From positions 1 to 33,667 of the forward strand of contig SHLT01000022.1 of assembly GCA_004282875.1 (NCBI GenBank): 33,667 bases of DNA, in the 5' to 3' direction. This DNA is from Chromatiales bacterium. GTDB taxonomy: Bacteria; Pseudomonadota; Gammaproteobacteria; Steroidobacterales; Woeseiaceae. The position numbers and the translations under genes are program-made. The first letter of the stretch is position 1. Each line of letters begins with the position of its first letter. The notes under the pieces were generated by a model. The model ran no database searches, had not been told where the DNA came from, and saw only the letters and a list, made by a program, of their open reading frames with translations. Shown in pieces: positions 7,664-15,765 of the stretch.

Positions 7664-8992
7664 ATGTCTTATCTCAGTCACTTCAATCTGCAGGAACAAC
7701 CTTTTCGGCTCACCCCTGATCCGGACTTCCTCTATTGGAGCAAGCAGCACGCCCGGGCCAAGGCCTACATGGAATCGACGATCTGGCTCGCGGACGGCTT
7801 CGTCGTCATCACGGGCGAAATCGGTTCTGGCAAGACGACCCTGCTGCAGTCCTTCCTTTCCGAGCTTGAAGACGATGTCGTGTATGCGGTCGTTTCCCAG
7901 ACCCAGCTGACGCCCACGCAGTTTCTCCAGGCCGTACTCACCGAGTTCGGGTTCAAGCCCTTCAACAAGCGCAAGGTCGAGCTGCTGGACATGCTCAACA
8001 TGTTCCTCATCGAGCAGTACTCCAGCGGCAAGAAGGTCGTCCTCATCGTCGACGAAGCGCAGAACCTGACGCACAAGGTCCTGGAAGAGATCAGGCTGAT
8101 CTCCGGCATCGAGACTCACAAGGAAAAGGTGCTGCGCATCATCCTCGCCGGCCAGCCCGAACTGCGCGACACGCTTGATACTCACGGCCTCAAGCAGCTG
8201 GTTCAGCGAGTTCGACTGCGCTTTCACCTGGGCCCGCTCGATCGGCGGGAAATGCAGGAGTATGTCGAGCATCGGCTCAAAGTCGCGGGCGCCATCGGCC
8301 AGCTGTTCGAAAAGGATACCTTCGATACGATTCACCGCTACTCGGGTGGTGTGCCACGTCTGATTAACACACTGTGCGATACCGCACTGCTCTGTGCGTT
8401 TGCCGATGAAAGACATTCGGTGGGCTTTGACGACATCATGTCGGCGATTGCCGAACTCGACTGGGAAGAACACGAAAGCAATACCGGCATCTACAACAAG
8501 CTGCAGAAGATCCAGCAGCGGGAGGAAGAAAGTTCCGATGTGACCGGCATCGAGGTTCGTGCCGACGGCGAAACGGTGGAGGAAATGACATTTGCGCCCG
8601 GGCGCATCATCGTCGGTCGCTCCTCCGACAACGAAATCTTCATCAAGAGCAAGTTCGTCAGTCGCCACCACGCGCAACTGGTCAGCGACGACGATGGTTG
8701 CCTCATCGAAGATCTGAACAGCACGAATGGCGTATTTATTGGTGAAAAACAGGTTAAGAAATATCGACTCCGGGATGGCGATGTCGTGTCTTTAGGGGTT
8801 CACGAACTCGTCTACCACGACCTGCGCCGGCCTGCAGAGGCAATCGAAGATCAACTGGATGACGCGCCGGAGGAACTGCGGGAGGATTCGTTCGACGAGT
8901 CCGACGAAGACGAGTTCGATGAAGACGAGTTCGACGACGCGCTTGAACGGGGCGAAACCGACGACCAGGAATCGATCGCCAACGAGCAGTAA
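7664..8992 (+). CDS. ExeA-like AAA ATPase fused to an FHA domain
   Basis: The 442-aa protein begins as an ExeA/GspA-type AAA+ ATPase: FRLTPDPDFLYWSKQHARA at the N-terminus, Walker A GEIGSGKT (51-58), Walker B VVLIVDEAQN (125-134) and a sensor region around ILAGQPELRD. GGVPRLINTLCD (228-239) is typical of the family. After a charged linker a forkhead-associated domain follows (about 295-385) with GRS (318-320), SRHH (333-336) and NSTNG (352-356), the expected phosphothreonine-binding loops. The last ~50 residues are very acidic. There is no peptidoglycan-binding domain or membrane segment, unlike ExeA. A role as a phospho-regulated ATPase in envelope or secretion assembly is inference. It is alone on its strand after purK and converges with a small gene 14 bp away. 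Confidence 0.88.
   Translation: MSYLSHFNLQEQPFRLTPDPDFLYWSKQHARAKAYMESTIWLADGFVVITGEIGSGKTTLLQSFLSELEDDVVYAVVSQTQLTPTQFLQAVLTEFGFKPFNKRKVELLDMLNMFLIEQYSSGKKVVLIVDEAQNLTHKVLEEIRLISGIETHKEKVLRIILAGQPELRDTLDTHGLKQLVQRVRLRFHLGPLDRREMQEYVEHRLKVAGAIGQLFEKDTFDTIHRYSGGVPRLINTLCDTALLCAFADERHSVGFDDIMSAIAELDWEEHESNTGIYNKLQKIQQREEESSDVTGIEVRADGETVEEMTFAPGRIIVGRSSDNEIFIKSKFVSRHHAQLVSDDDGCLIEDLNSTNGVFIGEKQVKKYRLRDGDVVSLGVHELVYHDLRRPAEAIEDQLDDAPEELREDSFDESDEDEFDEDEFDDALERGETDDQESIANEQ
8906..8935 (+). repeat. tandem 15-bp repeat encoding acidic EDEFD units
   Basis: Two adjacent copies of a 15-bp unit (8906-8920 and 8921-8935), differing at the final base, encode EDEFD twice inside the acidic tail of the ATPase-FHA protein. 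A related degenerate copy (TTCGACGAGTCCGAC) precedes them. Such an in-frame repeat can change copy number without shifting the frame. Confidence 0.7.
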
Positions 8993-9006
8993 CGGCTAAG
9001 GCGCGC

Positions 9007-9225
9007 CTAGTAATCCTGCCGCGTGCCGACGCGGCGATCCGTAATGCGGTAATCGCGCCGCTTCAAGAGCACCACGAGCCCGCCCACGAGGCAAGCGAAT
9101 CCCACGACGAAGCAGATCGTCGGCATGTACCAATAATTCAGGTACATGGACAGCCCGAGCGCAATCACCCCGACGAGCAGGTAGAAGTACGGAAGGCATT
9201 CATAAATCGGCTTTGAGACCCACAT
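9007..9225 (-). CDS. small two-span membrane protein, function unknown
   Basis: A 72-aa protein with two hydrophobic stretches (about residues 12-30 and 36-54), separated by the aromatic turn LNYWYMP, and a basic C-terminal tail (KRRDYRITDRR). The tail is therefore likely cytoplasmic. I recall similar short proteins starting MWVSKPIYE in other gammaproteobacteria, without a known function. The ATG at 9225 has GGAGA 10 nt upstream. It lies downstream of the terminator of the 56-aa peptide gene, so it probably has its own promoter, which I could not identify. It converges with the ATPase-FHA gene. Confidence 0.7.
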   Translation of the reverse strand: MWVSKPIYECLPYFYLLVGVIALGLSMYLNYWYMPTICFVVGFACLVGGLVVLLKRRDYRITDRRVGTRQDY

Positions 9226-9271
9226 GGCGATTTATTCTCCATAGCGGGGAGCACATGTAAAGCACTCAAAA

Positions 9272-9299
9272 TCAAAAGACCCGGCCAATGGCCGGGTCT
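9272..9299 (-). terminator. intrinsic terminator of the 56-aa peptide gene
   Basis: A perfect 10-bp GC-rich stem (AGACCCGGCC at 9277-9286, GGCCGGGTCT at 9290-9299) with a 3-nt loop. On the minus strand it is followed by TTTGATTTTGAG, a good U-tract. It lies 38 nt past the stop codon at 9338 and separates this gene from the 72-aa membrane protein downstream. Confidence 0.85.
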
Positions 9300-9337
9300 C
9301 GAGATTGTGTCGCTCTTCGTAAGCTGTTGATTCCAGC

Positions 9338-9508
9338 TCAGGAGCGACCGACTCCGAACAGACCCAGAATGCGCGATAGAATCGATTCCGAGAGGCCGTC
9401 TACGGCCAGGTCGGGCTCAAATTCACCGGCATCGCCGCGTAATCCCTGCACGAACAGCTGGGAGTTGGCGTCCATGTCATATTCTGTGATTGTGTTTTCG
9501 AATGCCAT
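9338..9508 (-). CDS. 56-aa peptide of unknown function, possible secreted or processed peptide
   Basis: I do not recognise this protein. The ATG at 9508 is chosen over an upstream in-frame start (9589) because a full GGAGGG ribosome-binding site lies 8 nt before it. Residues 1-41 hold ten acidic residues and a single Arg. Residues 42-56 (SILSRILGLFGVGRS) are hydrophobic, carry two Arg and no acid, and could form an amphipathic helix. There is no signal peptide, Cys or GG leader site. The gene has its own terminator and a candidate CRP-dependent promoter. It follows tldD on the same strand by 122 bp, so a TldD/TldE substrate is one possibility. A small cytoplasmic regulatory protein is equally possible. 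Confidence 0.7.
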   Translation of the reverse strand: MAFENTITEYDMDANSQLFVQGLRGDAGEFEPDLAVDGLSESILSRILGLFGVGRS

Positions 9509-9535
9509 CTTCGTATCCCTCCATGAGACGGGATA

Positions 9536-9578
9536 ACTGTAATAAAGTGATATGTTGAATGAAGTGAGGTAACTCACA
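9536..9578 (-). promoter_or_regulatory. candidate CRP site and class II promoter of the 56-aa peptide gene
   Basis: On the minus strand, TGTGA-GTTACC-TCACT (9578-9563) matches the CRP consensus TGTGA-N6-TCACA at 9 of 10 positions. Downstream, TACAGT (9541-9536) is a 4-of-6 match to a -10 box, while the -35 position is poor. A start near 9529 would put the CRP centre at about -41.5, the class II activation position, with a 21-nt leader that contains the ribosome-binding site. The recognition helix of the Crp encoded at the left edge of the window fits this site. The spacing is seen in the sequence; activation is inferred. Confidence 0.5.
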
Positions 9579-9630
9579 TTGTTGGACACGAAGCCGCAAA
9601 TATTCGACTTATGTGAAATGTTTTGCGCCG

Positions 9631-11076
9631 CTATGCGGTGCCGCCGACCGTGAGTTCGTCAATTTTGAGCGTCGGCTGACCGACACCGACCGGCACCGAC
9701 TGCCCTTCCTTGCCGCAGGTTCCTACACCCGTATCCAGCTCGAGATCGCTGCCAACCATCGAGATCTTGTGGAGTGCCTCGGGACCGTCACCGATCAGCA
9801 TCGCCCCTTTGACCGGCGTCGTGATCTTGCCGTTCTCAATCAGGTACGCCTCACTCGCAGAGAACACGAACTTGCCCGACGTAATGTCCACCTGGCCACC
9901 CCCGAAGTTCGGCGCGTACAGGCCCTTGTCGACCGACGCGATAATCTCCTCCGGATCATGCTTGCCTGCCAGCATGTAGGTGTTCGTCATGCGCGGCATT
10001 GGAATGTGCGCGAACGACTCGCGTCGGCCATTTCCGGTGGGAGCCACGCCCATAAGCCTGGCGTTAAGTTTATCCTGCATGTAGCCCCGCAGAATGCCGT
10101 TCTCGACCAGGACCGTGTTTTGTCCGGGCGTGCCTTCGTCATCGACGGCAAGCGAGCCGCGGCGCTCTGCAATGGTCCCGTCATCGACGATCGTGCATTG
10201 CTCCGACGCGACCTTTTGGCCCACCTTGCCGCTGAACGCTGACACGCCTTTGCGGTTGAAGTCGCCCTCGAGTCCATGCCCTACAGCCTCATGCAGCAAA
10301 ATGCCCGGCCAGCCATTGCCGAGCACCACGGGCATTGTGCCGGCAGGCGCAGGTTGCGCCTCAAGCTGCACGACGGCCTGCCGGACAGCCTCCCGCGCGT
10401 ATTCGAGCGGCAGATTACCGTCGACAAAATAGCCGAGATCGGCACGGGCGCCGCCGCCCGCGTACCCCTGCTCTCGCTGACCGTCCTGTTCGAGAATCAC
10501 GCTGACATTGAGCCGGATCAGCGGCCGTACATCGGCAGCCATCGTGCCGTCAGAGGCCGCGACCAGCACCAGGTCCTGGCTGCTCGCCATGCTGATGATG
10601 ACCTGCTCGACGCGCTTGTCCATCGCGCGCGTCGCCGCATCCAGTTCGAGCAGCAGGCGGGTCTTTTGTGCGTCGTCGATACTCGTTGTCGGGTCCGACT
10701 GCGGATACAGCACGGCCGCGTCGCTGCGCTGCCATGCCTGCACGGCCTTGTCCTGCCCCTGGCGGGCAATGGCGCGTGCGGCGCCCGCGGCCGACTCGAG
10801 CGCCGGGAGTACCAGTTCGTCCGAGTAGGCGAAGCCGGTTTTCTCACCGCTGTTGGCACGTACGCCAACGCCCTGGTCCAGGCTGAAACTGCCTTCCCTG
10901 ATGATGCCGTCTTCAAGCGTCCAACTTTCCTGGCGCGTTACCTGAAAGTAGAGATCGGCGAAATCGACCCCGCCGCGCATCAGTCCGCCCAGCGTGGTCG
11001 ACAGCGCCTGTTCGCCCAGTCCGGCGGGTTCCAGCAGGCGGCTCATGACCGCGTCGATTGAAGAGTCGTTGCTCAA
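9631..11076 (-). CDS. tldD: metalloprotease subunit TldD
   Basis: Catalytic zinc subunit of the TldD/TldE protease. The [11 protein letters not shown] motif (HExxxH type) holds the two zinc-binding His, and a Cys lies near the end in [13 protein letters not shown]. With the TTG start at 11076 the protein is 481 aa and the zinc His fall at 262 and 266, as in E. coli TldD, so I prefer it. The ATG at 11046 (471 aa) is the alternative; neither has a strong ribosome-binding site. The frame is open further up to 11184, but that part would overlap the nitrilase gene. It is the last gene of the long minus-strand run, 25 bp after nit. Its partner pmbA lies about 4 kb away. Confidence 0.95.
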   Translation of the reverse strand: MSNDSSIDAVMSRLLEPAGLGEQALSTTLGGLMRGGVDFADLYFQVTRQESWTLEDGIIREGSFSLDQGVGVRANSGEKTGFAYSDELVLPALESAAGAARAIARQGQDKAVQAWQRSDAAVLYPQSDPTTSIDDAQKTRLLLELDAATRAMDKRVEQVIISMASSQDLVLVAASDGTMAADVRPLIRLNVSVILEQDGQREQGYAGGGARADLGYFVDGNLPLEYAREAVRQAVVQLEAQPAPAGTMPVVLGNGWPGILLHEAVGHGLEGDFNRKGVSAFSGKVGQKVASEQCTIVDDGTIAERRGSLAVDDEGTPGQNTVLVENGILRGYMQDKLNARLMGVAPTGNGRRESFAHIPMPRMTNTYMLAGKHDPEEIIASVDKGLYAPNFGGGQVDITSGKFVFSASEAYLIENGKITTPVKGAMLIGDGPEALHKISMVGSDLELDTGVGTCGKEGQSVPVGVGQPTLKIDELTVGGTA

Positions 11077-11101
11077 TGTATTGTCCGTCGATGTTCTGCG
11101 A

Positions 11102-11917
11102 TTAAACCAGGCGGCGGTTCGCGAGGGCCGGAAACTCACTGCGAAGCCGCACCGGCAATTCGGGATCGATATCCGCGGCGACAACGCAATTACCCTCGGC
11201 CTGCTCCGCCAGAATACGGCCCCAGGGGTCGCAAATCAGTGAGTGTCCGAACGTCGCCCGGTCGTCCGGGTGCAGGCCATATTGCCCCGGCGCTATCACA
11301 TATGCCAGATTTTCTATGGCCCGGGCACGCAACAAGGTGTGCCAGTGTGCTTTGCCGGTCGTCGCTGTAAACGCCGCGGGCACCGTGAACGCCGTAGCAC
11401 CCCCATCCACGAGCCGCCGAAACATCTCCGGGAACCGCAGGTCGTAGCAGATCGTAAGGCCAACCCGGCCTATCGGCGTGTCGACGGTAATCACGTCGTT
11501 ACCCGGGTACATCGAGCTCGACTCGCGATAAGACTCCTGCTTGTCGACGAGGTCGACATCGAACAGGTGAATCTTGCGGTATAGCGCCTGCTGCTCGCCT
11601 TGCGCGTCGAAGACGGGGCAGGCCCCGTAGACACGATCTTCACCGATCGCCGGGGATACCAGCGGCATACTGCCGCTGATGATCCAAAGGCCGTGTTTCG
11701 CCGCCGTGTCTGAAAGAAATGCCTGGATCGGCCCGTCGCCGGGATTTTCGGCATACCTCGCCTTATCCTTGCCCCGCTCGGGCATCAGCGCGAAGTTCTC
11801 CGGTAACACTGCCAGTACACATGCATCGCCTGCGGCTTCGGCCAGCAAGCGGCCCGCAAGTTCGAGATTTGCCGCCACATCCGGACCACTGTTCATCTGG
11901 ATCGCCGCTACGCGCAC
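11102..11917 (-). CDS. nitrilase-superfamily amidohydrolase (Nit1/YbeM-like, probable deaminated glutathione amidase)
   Basis: Carbon-nitrogen hydrolase of 271 aa with the catalytic triad Glu40 (in VLPENFALM), Lys115 (in [10 protein letters not shown]) and Cys157 (in [14 protein letters not shown]). The KIHLFDVD and CYDLRFPE forms are those of the Nit1 branch, which hydrolyses deaminated glutathione; an omega-amidase role cannot be excluded. The GTG at 11917 starts one base after the yhdP stop, with GGAG 10 nt upstream. The frame remains open to 12154, but that part overlaps yhdP and has no family similarity. The position between yhdP and tldD is conserved in Pseudomonas. Confidence 0.9.
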   Translation of the reverse strand: MRVAAIQMNSGPDVAANLELAGRLLAEAAGDACVLAVLPENFALMPERGKDKARYAENPGDGPIQAFLSDTAAKHGLWIISGSMPLVSPAIGEDRVYGACPVFDAQGEQQALYRKIHLFDVDLVDKQESYRESSSMYPGNDVITVDTPIGRVGLTICYDLRFPEMFRRLVDGGATAFTVPAAFTATTGKAHWHTLLRARAIENLAYVIAPGQYGLHPDDRATFGHSLICDPWGRILAEQAEGNCVVAADIDPELPVRLRSEFPALANRRLV

Positions 11918-11918
11918 G

Positions 11919-14900
11919 CTATTGTTGCTCCGGTTCTGCGAGACAATTCGCCAGGTCGCCATATTGCACGAACTGGTCAAGTTTGATCGGGTCGATGGCG
12001 GGCTCATCCCACGGACCCGCGATGCCGTAGTACACCTGCCCAACCGACTGCAGGGGTTTCTTGAAGATCTCCGACAAAATGAGCATGGCAGCTGCGCCCG
12101 GCGGTCCGCCGACGACGGCACCAACGATAGGTAGGGTATTACCCACCTTGGCACTGATCACGGCTCCCTGCTCGTACTCGCTGTTCGCGAGGTCGACCTG
12201 GCCCACGATGCCAATCAGGGCGGCAGGCCCCTCGAGCGACATGTCGCAGGTCGACGCCGTGCCATCCTCGACCCGGAAGGAGCCCGCAATCTTGTCGTAA
12301 CGGAACCCCTTGTTGAATACATCGCGGAAATCGAGTGACAGGCGCCGCGGCAACGCCACAAAACTGATCAGACCGAGCATTCGCCCGGCGCCAGGCTCGA
12401 CCTCCTCCAGCTGTCCATCCTCGAGGCGCAGCTGCACATCGCCATCAAGAACGTCGAGGAAACTGCCTCGCGGCCCGCCCGCCCAGCTCATGTCGAAGAG
12501 AATCTCCATACTCTGGCCGCTAATGCCCTGCGCAAAGTCCAGCCGCGCCAGCGTCGACCTGACGTCGGCGCTGCTCAGCGTTGCATCCACATAGGTCCGG
12601 CTTCCCCGTTCCTCGGTCTCGTCGGCCACCCAGCGACCCGTACCGACGATACTGAACGTGTCGTCGATCGCTTCCAGCTTTTCGGCTTCGAGCCCGTCCG
12701 CAATGCGGACGAGATTCACTTCGACGGCGCCGAGGTTGCGACCACCGAGGGCAAAGTCTTCGACCTGCAGCGACATCGGGGGCAGATTTCTCGGGTCCAG
12801 GTTCGATTCGGACGGCGGCGACACCTCATCGCCCGGCAGGTGCAGGCGCTCCATCTCGATAACCATCGCGCGGTCGGATCCGAAGTCGTAAGGCACAAAG
12901 ACCGAGCCGACGATGTGCTCTCCTTCAATCTGAACGAGCCAGTCCCGCGCGCTGCGGTCGAGGCGCACCCGGTGGTCCTCGAGGTGCTGGCCAATGGCGA
13001 ACAGGTCATCGACCGCAAGCTCTATCGAGCGAATGCGGTCCGCTGCGCCAACTTCCTTCTCGCCGCCGCGTGACAGGCTCAGCCAGTCATCGAGACGCAC
13101 CGTGGTCGTCGTGCCCCGGATGTGCAGACCGCGCGTCTCGGCGGGCTCCATGACCCCGGGGCCGGCCATGAGCACGCCCCGATCGAAATCCCAGGTGTCT
13201 TCGGACTTCGCGAAATCCAGGTGCCACGACAGGCCGTTTGCCGCCCCGCCTGTCGCTTCGATACGCTCTCCGCCCGGCACGAAACGCAGGTCGGCGTTGA
13301 GCTGCATCGCTTCGTCGGCCGCCTTGGCGACCGGATCAGGGAGGTTGAGCGCAAGGCCTTCGAGCGCGCTGGCAAGCTGAATCGTAAACGGCTGCGGCGT
13401 CTCCTGCCGGCCGCGCGGGAACAGCACCCATGCCGTGTAGTCGGACGCACCTTCGATCATGCCTTCGAGCGGCACACCGAGCTGGTTGATGATGGCGTCG
13501 GAGGTAACGAGGCCCTCAACCGTCGCGACAGCGAAGAGGCCGGGATCTTCTGACCGGTCTATGGCGATATCGACTTCCTGGCCCAGGAAACGGCCGCCGA
13601 GATTATCGCTTTCGATGTAGTCGCGATGGACCCGCACCTCGCCGATCAGGTCCTCGATCGGCGCCGGAAAGCCTTCTATCGACAAGGAGCCATTATTGCT
13701 GCGCAGCAGCCCATCGATCTCGGCGTCTTTCGCCCGCCTGAGCGGCACTGTCAGGTCGAACTGGAACGAAGCCTCGCCGGCAACGCTCACGCGTTCGAGG
13801 TGCCCACCCGTGAGCTCGTTCAGTGGGCTTTGCAGGGCGTATTGGCGCATCGTCTCAAGTGTGCCCGTCGTGAGTGCCTTGATCGTGAGCACCGGGTTAT
13901 ACAGGTCCCCGATTTCCACCTCGGTATCGACGGCGTTGTTGCCGGCGGTAATCAAGCGATTGCGCACCGAGTACAGCCGCGTATTGTCGAGTACCATTTC
14001 GACATCCGCCCGTCCAATCACTGGCCATCCCGGCTGGAAGCGCATCGCCAGATCGCGCACCGATCCTTCGACGAGCAGGTTGCCTTCGCCGCCCCTTAAA
14101 AACTGTTTGGTCAGCGCCCCGTTCATGCGCATGGTGCCGCGCGGGATCGAGCCCTGCAGGAGCGCCGTTCGAAACCACTCCCGCAGTTTTGGCTTCATGA
14201 CCTTATGCGGCAGGTACGGGTACGCCGCGGACACATCACTGATGCTAAAGGAGCTGTTGTAGTCGATAACCGGGGCGGACTGGCCTTTATAGAACGACAA
14301 CTCACCGCTGCCACGGCTGTCGATAATCGAATTCGTAATTTGCACGCTGTCGCTCGTAAAGCGGGTCAGCTCGTCGCTGCTTCGCCAGATCACCATCCCG
14401 TTCAGGACATCGATGTCGATCGGCCCATCCATAACACGCTGCAGCTCGACCAGCATGTCTTCTGACCGGATTTCCACGCGCCCGCCGGACCGGTCCCCGC
14501 TGACGTAGCCACTGAAGCCGCGAATACCCGGCCGTTTGTCGTCCGCGGCGATACCCACATTGTCGAGGTCGACGGTAATTTCAAAGTAAGGCAGCTCGCT
14601 GCCGAGCTCGGAAACCGTGAGGTCAAGATCCCGGATTTCTCCCGTCGGCGCGAGGCCGCGGAGGACCTCTCGCTGCTTTTCCGGCAGGAGCGGCAACAAC
14701 AGCGCGCTGTCTTCGAGATTCACGTACGACGCCCGCGCGCCCAGCACAACGATATTGCCTTCCGCATCGGTGCTCGCCTCGGCGCGCAGTGATGACTCCG
14801 GCCATTCGCCACCATTGGTTCCAATGCGCAGCTCCTCGGCCGCAACCAGCCAGCCGTCGCGCGAGACATCCAGTTCGAGGCGACCGGACACATCAAAAAC

Positions 14901-15755
14901 CTGGTCCGCTGTGACCGATACGCCGGTGAGATCGAGGCTGGCTGTTGCGTTGCTCAAGGTCTTGCCGGCCAGCACAAACGAGACATCGGCATCGCCGCTG
15001 CCCGACAGCACCCGCCCTTGCATTGCCGGGTGCAATTCGGACCATCCCGACAACAACACATCGTCCGCTTCGATCGTTACGTCCCAGACCCGCTGCTCCT
15101 CGGGACGATTCAGCAGGTGTGTGGCCGCCAGGGTAATACCTCGGCCCAGGTCGTCTGGAAGGCGGATGCCGGCATCGAGCGCGATGCGATTCGCATCGAT
15201 ACTGGCTTGTATGCGCGGCACGTTGAAATAACGCGGACGTTCATCACCCGGCTGCAGGAAAAGCACCTCGATATCCTGGCCGACGATTTCAATTTCATTA
15301 AGGCGCTGCGTGCTGCCGCCCTGCCGCTGCGGCAATTCATCCAGCGCGTTGCCCTGGATCCACCAACCACCGCCCTCGAGCTGGCGAACTTCAATGCTCG
15401 TCTCCCGAATCACGACTCGGTCAACCAGCACGGCCTGGTCGAACAGCAAGCTGCTCAGCGAGATGCCGACGCTGACGAGCTCAGCGGCGATGGCCCGCGT
15501 CTGAGTTTCCGGGTGAATCAGCTCGGTGTCATAGAACTCGACCTCGGGCCCGCTGAGTCCCCAGCGAGCGTTCATGCCGGAGAACTTCACTTCCATGCCG
15601 ATGGCGTTGCTGGCCCAGTTTTCGATGTCGTCCTGGTATTCCGGCAGACGCGGGAGAAACAGTCGAAACAGGCCCACGAGTATGGCCAGCAGAATGACCA
15701 GCGATGCGGCCGTGTAGGCAAGAATCTTGAGTATTTTTCTGAAGAACTGTTTCAT
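11919..15755 (-). CDS. yhdP: YhdP family AsmA-like envelope protein (DUF3971)
   Basis: Very large inner-membrane-anchored protein of 1278 aa, the normal YhdP size. YhdP and its AsmA-like relatives form long beta-groove bridges implicated in moving phospholipids to the outer membrane. One N-terminal membrane segment (about residues 12-32, AYTAASLVILLAILVGLF) is followed by a periplasmic beta-rich body. Near the C-terminus comes the AsmA-like block ISGQSMEILFDMSWAGGP and SLDFRDVFNKGFRYDKIAG, then a hydrophobic GAVVGGPPGAAAMLILSEIF stretch. Its start lies 10 bp after rng and nit begins one base after its stop, so it is clearly embedded in an operon. Confidence 0.92.
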   Translation of the reverse strand: MKQFFRKILKILAYTAASLVILLAILVGLFRLFLPRLPEYQDDIENWASNAIGMEVKFSGMNARWGLSGPEVEFYDTELIHPETQTRAIAAELVSVGISLSSLLFDQAVLVDRVVIRETSIEVRQLEGGGWWIQGNALDELPQRQGGSTQRLNEIEIVGQDIEVLFLQPGDERPRYFNVPRIQASIDANRIALDAGIRLPDDLGRGITLAATHLLNRPEEQRVWDVTIEADDVLLSGWSELHPAMQGRVLSGSGDADVSFVLAGKTLSNATASLDLTGVSVTADQVFDVSGRLELDVSRDGWLVAAEELRIGTNGGEWPESSLRAEASTDAEGNIVVLGARASYVNLEDSALLLPLLPEKQREVLRGLAPTGEIRDLDLTVSELGSELPYFEITVDLDNVGIAADDKRPGIRGFSGYVSGDRSGGRVEIRSEDMLVELQRVMDGPIDIDVLNGMVIWRSSDELTRFTSDSVQITNSIIDSRGSGELSFYKGQSAPVIDYNSSFSISDVSAAYPYLPHKVMKPKLREWFRTALLQGSIPRGTMRMNGALTKQFLRGGEGNLLVEGSVRDLAMRFQPGWPVIGRADVEMVLDNTRLYSVRNRLITAGNNAVDTEVEIGDLYNPVLTIKALTTGTLETMRQYALQSPLNELTGGHLERVSVAGEASFQFDLTVPLRRAKDAEIDGLLRSNNGSLSIEGFPAPIEDLIGEVRVHRDYIESDNLGGRFLGQEVDIAIDRSEDPGLFAVATVEGLVTSDAIINQLGVPLEGMIEGASDYTAWVLFPRGRQETPQPFTIQLASALEGLALNLPDPVAKAADEAMQLNADLRFVPGGERIEATGGAANGLSWHLDFAKSEDTWDFDRGVLMAGPGVMEPAETRGLHIRGTTTTVRLDDWLSLSRGGEKEVGAADRIRSIELAVDDLFAIGQHLEDHRVRLDRSARDWLVQIEGEHIVGSVFVPYDFGSDRAMVIEMERLHLPGDEVSPPSESNLDPRNLPPMSLQVEDFALGGRNLGAVEVNLVRIADGLEAEKLEAIDDTFSIVGTGRWVADETEERGSRTYVDATLSSADVRSTLARLDFAQGISGQSMEILFDMSWAGGPRGSFLDVLDGDVQLRLEDGQLEEVEPGAGRMLGLISFVALPRRLSLDFRDVFNKGFRYDKIAGSFRVEDGTASTCDMSLEGPAALIGIVGQVDLANSEYEQGAVISAKVGNTLPIVGAVVGGPPGAAAMLILSEIFKKPLQSVGQVYYGIAGPWDEPAIDPIKLDQFVQYGDLANCLAEPEQQ

Positions 15756-15765
15756 GCGACTGCAA

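Noticed and set aside
7604-8677. 357-aa minus-strand frame opposite the ATPase-FHA gene
   Set aside because: The plus strand encodes clear Walker and FHA motifs; the reverse frame has none.
9509-9589. Longer 83-aa version of the small peptide
   Set aside because: The extra 27 codons would start inside the candidate promoter region and upstream of the strong GGAGGG site.
11918-12154. N-terminal extension of the nitrilase gene
   Set aside because: It overlaps yhdP in another frame and has no nitrilase similarity; the GTG at 11917 has a ribosome-binding site and fits the family start.
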